Below are positions 6,770 through 14,272 of a stretch of DNA of 35,227 bases, piece after piece. The stretch covers positions 1 through 35,227 of the forward strand of contig JBPCIO010000218.1 in assembly GCA_051006215.1 (NCBI GenBank). Direction: 5' to 3'. The notes under the pieces were generated by a model. That model had not been told where the DNA came from. It searched no databases and saw only the letters and a program-made list of their open reading frames with translations. Every line of letters begins with the position of its first letter. Within the stretch, counting starts at the first letter, position 1. Both the position numbers and the translations under genes were made by a program. This DNA is from CF-72 sp051006215. Its GTDB lineage: Bacteria > Chloroflexota > UBA6077 > CF-72.

Positions 6770-9232
6770 TTACACCGGGCCGAAAGCGACAAGCTCCTCT
6801 GCGGCAACGAGCGCCTGATCCACTTGCAGCCCGCGACCCTTGCGTACCGCTGCCGCATAGTCCGCCGCTGGCAACGCTACCCGAACCTTCGCGTCGGTGG
6901 CTGCGAACAAGTCCTCATACAAAGGGATGATGGCCTGCACCCCGTCGGCGTGTGCCGTCTCGGCTGACGCCAATAACTGCGCGGCTGCCTCCAGGTTGCC
7001 CCAGGCGGCAGCTGTCGCGGCGAGCCCTTCCAATGCCAACGGGAGGTTGCCACTGTCTCCGACATCACGGCAGACGCTAAGACTCTCGAGATAGTGATGC
7101 GCCATGGTGTCGTAGTCGGCCCGCTGGCGCGCCACCATTGCGAGCCCCAACAACGTGTTATTCACCCACTTCCAGTCACCCATCTGACGTAGCGTACCGA
7201 GCGCGTCCTGCAGCTGAGCCTCCGCCTCATCTACGAGCCCGAGTTGTAAGAGTCCCAGCCCGAGAGGGGCTGACGAAATTGCCGCAAGCCAATCATCGCC
7301 CAACGCCCGGCACCGTTCGACGGCGCGGCGACCCTGTTCGCAGCTCGTTTCCAAGTCTCCCACTTGCGCCGCGCCGATCGAATAGCACATGGTCGTAAAC
7401 GCCAGCAGCCAGGCGTCGCCGGCCGCCTCGGCGGCCCCCAAACAAGTGGCAAAGTGGGGGTGCAGGTTCTCGCGAGGGTTCGGCAAATTACTGTGAATGA
7501 CGGACAGTGCGTACGCCAACCTCTCGGCTGAGCCCAGCCGCTGTGCCAGTGCTACTCCTTCCATCCCAAACCGTGCTACCGCTGGTCCGTCACCCGCCGC
7601 CCAGGCCGTGACACATGCCGTGAACAGGGCTTTGGATCGCACCAGGTCCGAGGCTTGCACTCCCGGCAGGCTGAGCATGGCCTCCGCCCAGCCCTGGCCC
7701 TCGCGAAACGACAGGAAGTACCACAACCACAGTGCGCCGACGATTCGCAAACCAGGCTCCGCACGGCGCGATTGGACAGCCCAGCTGAGCGCCCCGCGAA
7801 AGTTCTCCTGATCTGCCCGAAGGCGTTGGATCCAAGCCATGCGTCTGCCACTTGCGAGGTGTGGGGCGAACTGGTCTGCCAGATCGGCGAACAGATCGGC
7901 GTGCAAGCTGCGCATTACCTCAGCCTCACCGCTCGCCTCGAGTTGCTCCAGCGCGAAATCGCGAATCGTCTCGAGCATGACGAATCGTGGTTCGCCTCCC
8001 GGCCCACTCTCACGCCGCACCAGGCTCTTGTCGACCAACGACGAAAGGCCATCGAGCGCGTTATGATCCGGACCCCGAAGTTCGCCGGTCAGCATCTCCG
8101 CGGCGCCGAGCGTGCAGCCTCCGTCGAATACTGCCAGGCGGCGGAACAAGCGTTGGTCGCCGAGCGAAAGCAGGTCGTGACTCCAGGCAATGGTGTCCCG
8201 CAATGTTCGCTGACGAGCCGGTAGATCGCGCGCGCCGCCGACAAGTACCGTCAAGCGATCCTCCAGTCGCTCCAAAAGGAGCGCAGGCGACAAGGTCTTC
8301 GTTCGTGCTGCCGCCAGTTCGATCGCCAATGGCAAGCCATCCAGGCGCAAACAGATGGCGGCAACCACACGTGCATCTTCGTCCGCGATTGTGGAATTGA
8401 AGGCTATCTGGGCCGCGCGTTGCAGGAAGAGCTCGACTGAAGCAGATTGCGTAATCAGCGACAGGGGCGTGTCCCGTAACAATGGCGGAAGCTCAAGCGG
8501 TGGCACGGAGTACTCTTGTTCCTGCTGGAGATGGAGCGGTTCTCGGCTAGTTGCCAGCACGCGCAACTCCGGGCATGCGGAGAGCAGGTCCCCCACGAGT
8601 GGGACAGCGTCCAGCACATGTTCGAAGTTGTCGAGCACCAGCAACATGCGACGGGGGCGCAGGTAGGCTACGAGCGTATCTCGCAGTCGCTGGCCGGCAA
8701 TCTCACGGATGCCGAACGACTGGCCAATAGTGGCCGCTACGTGCTCCGAGTGAACCACCGGCGCTAATAGTACGAGCGCGACCGCATCCTGATGAGACGC
8801 GTCTACAAGCGAACGCGCGACCTCGAGTGCCAGACGAGTCTTGCCTGATCCGCCTGCACCTGTCAGAGTGACCAAATGCCCGCAATCCAGCAGATGGCGA
8901 ATCTCCATCAACTCGCGCTGGCGACCAACGAAGCTGGTCCGCGGGAGCGGAAGAGAGGTGATCTGCGGACCCACCATCACGCGGCGGGAGTGAGCCGCGG
9001 CGATGAGCGCGGCTTGCTCCCCCGCGTTCAACTTGAGTGCGTTGCTGAGCTGCCGGAGCGTGGCCGGATATGGCTTGCGGCGGGCGCCCCGCTCGAGGTC
9101 GCCGATCCCGCGCCGGCTGAGACCCGCAAGGTCGGCCAGCTCTGTCTGCGTCAGGCCCGCGGCCACGCGGTAATCCTTAAGCAGCCGCCCGAACGTTCCC
9201 TCATCGCTTAGCGTCGCCAAGGTGTTCTCCAT
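6770..9232 (-). CDS. XRE-type HTH / NB-ARC-like ATPase / TPR regulator
   Basis: A protein of about 820 aa with three parts. Residues 12-78 form an XRE helix-turn-helix (GLTQTELADLAGLSRRGIGDLERG). Residues 95-400 form a STAND/NB-ARC-like ATPase with P-loop TGAGGSGKT (124-132), Walker B LLVLDNFEHVLD (197-208) and sensor LATSREPL. Residues 400-820 are helical TPR-like repeats. Large regulators of this kind are common in Chloroflexota and Actinomycetota and are thought to act as signal-dependent, oligomerising switches. ATG 9232 begins MENTLATL. The open frame extends further upstream but loses coding character. It is divergent from the RidA-like gene, which is its most obvious target. Confidence 0.88.
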   Translation of the reverse strand: MENTLATLSDEGTFGRLLKDYRVAAGLTQTELADLAGLSRRGIGDLERGARRKPYPATLRQLSNALKLNAGEQAALIAAAHSRRVMVGPQITSLPLPRTSFVGRQRELMEIRHLLDCGHLVTLTGAGGSGKTRLALEVARSLVDASHQDAVALVLLAPVVHSEHVAATIGQSFGIREIAGQRLRDTLVAYLRPRRMLLVLDNFEHVLDAVPLVGDLLSACPELRVLATSREPLHLQQEQEYSVPPLELPPLLRDTPLSLITQSASVELFLQRAAQIAFNSTIADEDARVVAAICLRLDGLPLAIELAAARTKTLSPALLLERLEDRLTVLVGGARDLPARQRTLRDTIAWSHDLLSLGDQRLFRRLAVFDGGCTLGAAEMLTGELRGPDHNALDGLSSLVDKSLVRRESGPGGEPRFVMLETIRDFALEQLEASGEAEVMRSLHADLFADLADQFAPHLASGRRMAWIQRLRADQENFRGALSWAVQSRRAEPGLRIVGALWLWYFLSFREGQGWAEAMLSLPGVQASDLVRSKALFTACVTAWAAGDGPAVARFGMEGVALAQRLGSAERLAYALSVIHSNLPNPRENLHPHFATCLGAAEAAGDAWLLAFTTMCYSIGAAQVGDLETSCEQGRRAVERCRALGDDWLAAISSAPLGLGLLQLGLVDEAEAQLQDALGTLRQMGDWKWVNNTLLGLAMVARQRADYDTMAHHYLESLSVCRDVGDSGNLPLALEGLAATAAAWGNLEAAAQLLASAETAHADGVQAIIPLYEDLFAATDAKVRVALPAADYAAAVRKGRGLQVDQALVAAEELVAFGPV

Positions 9233-9279
9233 CTCCCACCCGAGGGTACCGCGCCGCCCAGGGCGTGTCGCCGTAGAAT

Positions 9280-9300
9280 GCGTGCAAGGTGCGTGCACGC
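9280..9300. promoter_or_regulatory. Possible operator between regulator and RidA-like gene
   Basis: The 10-bp perfect palindrome GCGTGCACGC (9291-9300) is preceded by the half-site GCGTGCA (9280-9286), 11 bp apart and so on about the same helical face. It lies in the 167-bp divergent intergenic region, where an XRE-type protein would be expected to bind. Confidence 0.4.
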
Positions 9301-9399
9301 TGCGCGTCGCCCAGCGATCGTTGCGGGCTGAAACTGTGCTTCGTGTGATCGGTATCCGACTCCACATCCAGGCGTACACGTTCAAGCGGAGAGTGACGA

Positions 9400-9822
9400 A
9401 TGAGCAAGACTGAGTCGAACGACGAAATGCAGCGACGGATCATCAATCCGTGGACCTGGCAGGACGCGTGGGGGTACGTGCAGGCAAACGAGATCACCGG
9501 CGCACGCCGCGTGCTGATCCGCGCCGGCCAACTTGCCACCGACGCTGACGGACATCTGCTCCATGCCGGTGACATGCGCGGCCAGATCGGCCAAACGCTT
9601 GACAATCTGGAACGGGTGCTCAGTGGAGCTGGGCTGGGCCTGGGCGACGTAATTCGGTTGAACTACTACACGACCGACGTGGACGCGTTCCTGGAAGCTA
9701 TGGCGGACTTTGGCGAGCGCCTGGCGACCGCCAACTGCCGGCCGGCGAGCACCTTGCTAGGCGTCGCGCGACTGGTTTTTCCCGAGCAACTCGTAGAGCT
9801 CGAGGCCACAGCTGCGACCTAG
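9400..9822 (+). CDS. RidA/YjgF-family protein lacking the usual catalytic Arg
   Basis: A 140-aa RidA-fold protein (GQIGQTLDNLERVLSGAGLGLGDVIRLNYYTTDVDAF, NCRPASTLLGVARLV, LVELEATA). In RidA the motif PAR(S/T) provides the Arg that orients the 2-iminoacid carboxylate. Here the aligned stretch reads PAST, so that Arg is missing unless R114 just before it substitutes. Canonical imine deaminase activity is therefore doubtful, and a Rid2-7-type or other YjgF function is possible. A GGAGAG ribosome-binding site lies upstream of ATG 9400. It is divergent from the HTH/NB-ARC regulator. Confidence 0.85.
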   Translation: MSKTESNDEMQRRIINPWTWQDAWGYVQANEITGARRVLIRAGQLATDADGHLLHAGDMRGQIGQTLDNLERVLSGAGLGLGDVIRLNYYTTDVDAFLEAMADFGERLATANCRPASTLLGVARLVFPEQLVELEATAAT

Positions 9823-10017
9823 AGACATGGATGGCCCGGCGGCCGTTTCCTGGCGGTGGGTGGTGGGACGGGCGATGACATCCGAGGACTCGGGCAACTG
9901 TCGTGCCCAGGAGTTGGGTCGTCGGTCAGGGCCCACAGGGTGTCGCCGCCTGCCGCCCGAACCAAGTGTGATGCGGAAGTGGAATTCGGAGCCCGCCCAC
10001 TTGTTGTGGCTGCAGCA

Positions 10018-10508
10018 ATGTCTGTGTACGACCTTCAGGTGCTGGCGCTCGACGGCAGCCAGATGAACCTCAGCCAGTTCAAAGGCAAAGCCAGCCTGGT
10101 AGTCAACGTCGCCTCGAAGTGCGGCCTCACTCCTCAGTACGCTGGTCTCGAACACCTTCACGAGCGGTTCAAGGATCGCGGCTTCACCGTTGTCGGGGTG
10201 CCCTGCAACCAGTTCGGTGGCCCGGAGCCCGGCACGTCCGAAGAGAGATCGCCACGTTCTGTTCGTCCACCTACGGCGTGACCTTCCCGATGACCGAGAA
10301 GCTGGAGGTCAACGGCCAAGCCCGCCACCCGCTGTACGCCGAGCTCACCGCCACGCCGGATGCCGATGGCAAAGCTGGCGACATCCAGTGGAACTTTGAG
10401 AAGTTCCTGGTCTCGCCCGAAGGCACTATCGTCGCCCGCTTCCGTCCCCAGACCGCACCCGAGTCGGACGAACTGGTCAAAGCGGTCGAATCGGTCCTGA
10501 CCTCGTAG
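10018..10508 (+). pseudogene. Glutathione peroxidase, frameshifted
   Basis: The reading starts MSVYDLQVLALDGS at ATG 10018 and covers a typical GPx with catalytic Cys in VVNVASKCGLTPQY (Cys, not selenocysteine) and PCNQFGGPEPGTSEE. At about 10240 the frame breaks, and IATFCSSTYGVTFPM, WNFEKFLVSPEG and the normal C-terminus continue in another frame to TAG 10506-10508. The break lies in a GAGAGA run, so a 2-nt expansion (or 1-nt loss) restores the reading GTSEEIATFC. Both halves are well conserved, so the lesion is recent or a base-calling error. The family reduces peroxides with thioredoxin or glutathione. Confidence 0.85.
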
Positions 10509-10519
10509 GCGCGGCCGGT

Positions 10520-10905
10520 TTACGGCGTCTGGAACGGGTCCGCTTGACGAACCGGCCGGTGCCGCGCTGGCCCACCGATTTGCCGTCCTCGACCACCGTG
10601 CTGCTGCGCGGCAGACCGGTGGTCGGTACGCCGCTGACCTGACGGCCTTCGTACAGGCTGTAGTCCACCCGAGAGTGGTGCGAGCTGGCGCTGATGGTCG
10701 TCGTCATGTTCGGGCGAAGACGACGATGTCCCGTCGGTGCCAACAGCAATGGTCCCCTCGCGTGGATACAGCCCCATCAGCCTGGCCGGATTGGTGGCAA
10801 CCAGCTCGACGAATCGGTTGAGTGTCAGTCGCCCGTGGCGGACGCCTCCGTCGTACATCAGCGAAAGCCGCGGCTCCACTCCGGGCGCGCCATCCGCACT
10901 CCATC
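10520..10905 (-). pseudogene. Dihydropyrimidinase/D-hydantoinase C-terminal relic
   Basis: Three minus-strand frames together spell the C-terminal quarter of a hydantoinase. They are GAPGVEPRLSLMYDGGVRHG with FVELVATNPARLMGLYPREG in one frame, DIVVFA in the next, and SSHHSRVDYSLYEGRQVSGV with VVEDGK and GTGRFVKR in a third. The order and spacing match the family exactly. The metal-binding N-terminal two thirds are absent. At least two frameshifts plus a 5' truncation make this a clear relic. It ends about 10 bp from the GPx relic. Confidence 0.85.
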
Positions 10906-11355
10906 TGGCGCTCGTCCAGCGGCAGGCTGGCAGTTTACAGACCGTGTTGCGCGCTTTGGGCTGCGTTACACAGAACTGCCAGCGAAATGAAGGCCGCCCC
11001 CGATACCAAACTCGGCAACACCTTCTTGTATGAGATGCCCAATGCACGCTGACATTGAGCGCGCTACTGTAGATCCAAGTCAGGCGGCGGCCGCGGTCCC
11101 CATGCCACCTCCCCCCGCGGTCGCCGCCCGACCTATTGCGTAGCGATTGGAAGCAGACCAACGGCGCATGCCGTTCGTGGCGTCTCTCGTGGCGTTGGTC
11201 CAGCAGGGCAGGCACGTCAGTAGAGTGGCCCCCAGGGTCGATCGTGTATCCTGACACGTGGGCCGCCCCGCCCTTGTGAGTGGGATGAACCGCTGGACGT
11301 TGACCGCCGCGAGTCTGGTGCAGCGATCGACGGCACCTGACCAGGAGTAGCCGCC
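10906..11355. other. Gap without a recognisable gene
   Basis: 450 bp between the hydantoinase relic and the cobyrinate synthase gene. Open frames on both strands lack family resemblance. I looked for a cobalamin riboswitch because of the downstream gene and saw no recognisable B12-box. The only strong structure is the hairpin at 11083-11128. Confidence 0.5.
11083..11128. repeat. GC-rich 14-bp inverted repeat
   Basis: The arms GGCGGCGGCCGCGG (11083-11096) and CCGCGGTCGCCGCC (11115-11128) pair over 14 bp with a single G-U. The loop is 18 nt and rich in C. No T-tract follows on either strand. It may be a terminator for the decayed hydantoinase transcript region or a stable leader hairpin about 230 nt ahead of the next gene. 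Confidence 0.45.
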
Positions 11356-12723
11356 GTGACTGCTCGAATCCTTCTGGCAGGCACACACAGCTCGGTTGGC
11401 AAGACGATGGTCGCGGTCGGCATTCTCGCCGCATGGCAACGCCAGGGTCTTCGACCGTCGCCCTTCAAAGCCGGTCCGGACTACATCGATGCAGGCTTGC
11501 ACGCTCAGGCAGCCGGTCGCGCGTCCCGCAACCTGGATGTATGGCTGCTGGATGAGGTCGCCCTGCGCGGCGTTTTCCGCCGCGGCATGCGCAATGCCGA
11601 TGTGGCACTGATCGAAGGCGTCATGGGGCTGTTTGACGGCATCGGCGCCACCCAGGATGCGAGCACGGCTGCGCTCGCGCGGACTCTGGAGTGCCCAGTG
11701 ATCCTGGTGGTCGACGTGGCGGCTATGAGCGGCACCGCCGCGGCGCTGGTACTCGGCTGCCAGCGTATGCAGCCAGGGGTCCAACTGGCTGGCGTCGTGC
11801 TCAATCGTGTCGGCAGCGAAGGCCACCTCCAGTCAACCTCGGAGGCTATCCGGGCCACCACCGGTCTGCCCGTGCTCGGCAGTCTGCCGGACGAGCCAGC
11901 GTTGGCTGTCCCCGAACGCCATCTGGGTCTGGTGCCCGCAACCGAGGGCGGACTATCGGCGAGTACGTTGCATAGCCTGGCTGACCTGGTGTCACAGCGC
12001 TTCGACCTCGCGGCAATCCGGCGCATTGCCGAAAAGGCCCGCCCGCTGCCACCGCTGACCTCACCCGACGTGGAGGCTTTGCCAGCGGAGGTGCGCATCG
12101 GCGTAGCCCAGGAGCGGGCGTTCGGCTTCTATTACCAGGATACAATCGACGTATTGCGCGAGTGCGGTGCCGAGATCGTGCCGTTCTCGCCAGTGAACGA
12201 CGAGGAGTTGCCGGCCAACACCCATGGCCTCTATCTCGGAGGCGGGTTCCCCGAGTTGTACGCACCAGAGTTGGCGCGGAATATCGGCCTCCGCACGGCC
12301 CTGCAGGAACACGCTCGACACAGTCGTCCAATCTATGCCGAGTGTGGCGGCCTGATGACGCTCGGGCGGAGTCTGAGCACTTTTGACGGCCAAACATTAC
12401 CGATGTTCGGACTCCTGCCGCTGGACTCGCGCATGCAGCACGAGCGGCTGACGATCGGTTATCGCGAGGTGACGGCCCTCCGTCAATCTCCGCTGATGGA
12501 CCCTCAGACTCGTGTCCGGGGACACGAGTTCCACTGGTCGGTAGCCGATCCACCTACGGAGTCGATTGCCGCGTACCGTGTTGTCGCGGAAGACCGTCTG
12601 GAAGGATTCTGTATCGGAGCGACGCTGGGGTCGTACGTGCATCTGAACCTCGCCGGAGCACCAGCCATTGCCCGCCGGTTTGTGATGTCCTGCGCTCTGT
12701 CCAGGCGCGATCCTACTGGCTGA
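11356..12723 (+). CDS. cobB/cbiA: Cobyrinate a,c-diamide synthase
   Basis: A 455-aa enzyme amidating the a- and c-carboxylates of (hydrogeno)cobyrinate with Gln and ATP. The N-terminal dethiobiotin-synthetase-like ATPase has P-loop GTHSSVGKT (9-17), PFKAGPDYIDAGLH (36-49) and EGVMGLFDG (87-95). The C-terminal class I glutamine amidotransferase has nucleophile Cys330 in YAECGGLM and His429 in GSYVHLN. The usual next residue, His, is Asn here (HLN for HLH). Length is normal. AGGAG lies 11 nt before the GTG start. No other cobalamin gene is in the window, so it is either an isolated pathway gene or used for salvage. Confidence 0.93.
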   Translation: MTARILLAGTHSSVGKTMVAVGILAAWQRQGLRPSPFKAGPDYIDAGLHAQAAGRASRNLDVWLLDEVALRGVFRRGMRNADVALIEGVMGLFDGIGATQDASTAALARTLECPVILVVDVAAMSGTAAALVLGCQRMQPGVQLAGVVLNRVGSEGHLQSTSEAIRATTGLPVLGSLPDEPALAVPERHLGLVPATEGGLSASTLHSLADLVSQRFDLAAIRRIAEKARPLPPLTSPDVEALPAEVRIGVAQERAFGFYYQDTIDVLRECGAEIVPFSPVNDEELPANTHGLYLGGGFPELYAPELARNIGLRTALQEHARHSRPIYAECGGLMTLGRSLSTFDGQTLPMFGLLPLDSRMQHERLTIGYREVTALRQSPLMDPQTRVRGHEFHWSVADPPTESIAAYRVVAEDRLEGFCIGATLGSYVHLNLAGAPAIARRFVMSCALSRRDPTG

Positions 12724-12734
12724 TGACGCATGTG

Positions 12735-12860
12735 GATCCGCGCGTCCGCTACCGCACCGCGCTCGAGGGTGGGCGTGGCGTAGCCAGTGGGGCGAAATCC
12801 TGGCCTCGGGGCCAGCGCGTAACTCGGCGTGTTGGTAGTGACCACCAATACCGGGCCGGC
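12735..12860 (-). pseudogene. Tyrosine recombinase relic, box II region
   Basis: The minus strand reads ELRAGPEARISPHWLRHAH, matching the integrase box II (HxLRH) region, usually written ..AGI.ARVSPHWLRHAHASHAL. After RHAH the frame breaks. The following LERGA and then ARIHM appear in a shifted frame, as in the family's ALERGAPIHLVQ. The final Tyr region is not visible. It is a short frameshifted fragment sitting between the cobyrinate synthase stop and the ICMT-like gene. It is of the same integrase type as the relic at 2647-2898. Confidence 0.6.
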
Positions 12861-12908
12861 TACGACCAGCTCGACAGCGTTTCTGGAGCTGGGCGTGCAC
12901 CGGTTAGC

Positions 12909-13502
12909 TCACCAGATGCCGGGGATGAGGCGGGACCGACCGCCGCAGTACTCGATGTAACTGTCCCCCAGTCCGCCGCGCAACGCGGCCTCCTCAACCG
13001 CGATCCGCTTGACGAGCCCGACGGCCGGCAGAACGATCATCACCACCGCGCTGGCGAGGTCTCCCAGCGCAAGCCCGAGTCCGAAGAACAGGATCAGCAG
13101 ACCCAGGTAAGACGGGTGGCGCACGAGGCGATACGGCCCGCTTGTGACCACCCGCTGATCCGCTAACACCTGGACCCTGGTGGTGAAGAACCGGCCCAAG
13201 CTCAGCACGGCCCACAGGCGCAACAGCATCCCCGCCCACGCGACAACGAGACCAGAGCCGAGCCACACGGCGGGGACGGGCAGCGTGAAGGCATGTACAG
13301 CCGCGAGGGTGATAGCGGTAGCGAAGCCGCCGGTCACCGCGGCAACGACCCAGAAATAGGATCCGGCGTCCTGTTTGCCTTTCCAGGCGCCCGACCGAAA
13401 GTCACGGAACGTGAGGACCCGTTCGCCGATGCCCCAGACGCCCAGGGTCACCCAGAACGGGATCTCGGCAGTGGCTGTGAGAGACCCAGGGATGTCAGCC
13501 AC
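12909..13502 (-). CDS. Isoprenylcysteine carboxyl methyltransferase-like membrane protein
   Basis: A 197-aa integral membrane protein of the ICMT/PEMT family with about five hydrophobic segments. The SAM-binding C-terminal half carries the signature VTSGPYRLVRHPSYLGLLI and the conserved Glu-rich turn RIAVEEAAL. Bacterial members methylate small or lipid substrates, mostly unknown. Its ATG overlaps the stop of the upstream membrane gene by 8 nt, so the two are translationally coupled. The stop is followed by the integrase relic. Confidence 0.85.
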   Translation of the reverse strand: MADIPGSLTATAEIPFWVTLGVWGIGERVLTFRDFRSGAWKGKQDAGSYFWVVAAVTGGFATAITLAAVHAFTLPVPAVWLGSGLVVAWAGMLLRLWAVLSLGRFFTTRVQVLADQRVVTSGPYRLVRHPSYLGLLILFFGLGLALGDLASAVVMIVLPAVGLVKRIAVEEAALRGGLGDSYIEYCGGRSRLIPGIW

Positions 13503-13980
13503 GCACAGGCTCCACTACCCCGCGCGCTCGCCAGACGGTCAGACCCACGAGCAACAGCGCAAACAGGCCGATTGTGACCGGGTCGCTTGCCAGCCCACCG
13601 AGCTCGCGGTCGACGACGTGTGAGATGAAGTGGGCCACACCTGCGACGGCGTTCGCACTCAGGACAACCAGCAACGCATCGGCCACGGGGAGAGCGAGGA
13701 CCAGGCTGGCGCCAAGACCAAGCAGGAACGCGCCGAGGTCGTGGACGAAGTGGCGGTTGAACGGCGGGTAGGTCGCAACCAGGGAGTAGAAGCTCCCGGG
13801 CGACAGCATTGCCCACAAGCCGGAGCCGACCAGCACAAGACCTGCCAGACCGACCAGAAATCGACCGGGGGCGCTGGCGGATCCTGATCGCCGAGTAGCA
13901 GCAGACGTCGACAGTTCTCCATGCTTGGGCGAACTCGGCGTCAGTTTCGATGCATTGGACATCAGTTGTCTCGACTCCAC
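13495..13980 (-). CDS. Small integral membrane protein, unknown function
   Basis: A 161-aa protein with a Ser/Thr-rich N-terminal tail of about 38 residues and four predicted membrane helices: FLVGLAGLVLVGSGLWAML, DLGAFLLGLGASLVLALPV, ALLVVLSANAVAGVAHFIS and TIGLFALLLVGLTVW. The pattern GLWAMLSPGSFY...FNRHFVHDLGAF resembles uncharacterised actinobacterial and Chloroflexota membrane proteins with a conserved (H/R)D(L/V)GA motif. The start could be the GTG at 13980 or the ATG 15 nt further in. It is the first gene of a two-gene operon with the ICMT-like gene. Confidence 0.75.
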   Translation of the reverse strand: MESRQLMSNASKLTPSSPKHGELSTSAATRRSGSASAPGRFLVGLAGLVLVGSGLWAMLSPGSFYSLVATYPPFNRHFVHDLGAFLLGLGASLVLALPVADALLVVLSANAVAGVAHFISHVVDRELGGLASDPVTIGLFALLLVGLTVWRARGVVEPVRG

Positions 13981-14272
13981 ATTGCTAGCGTTCTTGTCCC
14001 TGAGACGCGCCGTACCTCCGCGGTGTGATATTTCGCATCGCTGGTCAAGTGAGCCCTGGGGTTCGAAAACGCGCTACCGGGTGATGCGTCTCGCAGGGCT
14101 ACACTCCCAATTCCATTCTAGATCCAATAATGATTTCAAGAGCGTGCCACCAGCGGCGAGTGCGCTCCACTTGGCGGCCCAATTGGTGACATGCCAAATC
14201 TCCGCGCCACCGGCCTGGTCGACGCGGTCATGGGCAGAAAGGTTGATGGAACACCCCCACCCTAAGGACTAC

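Noticed and set aside
10018..10508. Programmed frameshift or selenoprotein in glutathione peroxidase
   Set aside because: The active site is Cys, no slippery heptamer with a downstream structure was evident, and bacterial GPx genes are not known to use frameshifting.
11129..11355. Cobalamin riboswitch ahead of the cobyrinate a,c-diamide synthase
   Set aside because: No B12-box or characteristic conserved core was visible on the plus strand.
11080..11826. A 248-codon minus-strand frame over the cobyrinate synthase start
   Set aside because: It lies opposite the P-loop and flanking motifs of the real gene and shows no family signature.
2647..12860. The two integrase relics as halves of one gene split by an insertion
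   Set aside because: Both are on the minus strand, but the C-terminal half lies upstream of the N-terminal half. A simple insertion cannot produce that order.
14040..14110. A GGTTCGAAA stretch resembling a tRNA T-loop
   Set aside because: The flanking bases do not form a T-stem, and no acceptor or anticodon arm could be folded around it.
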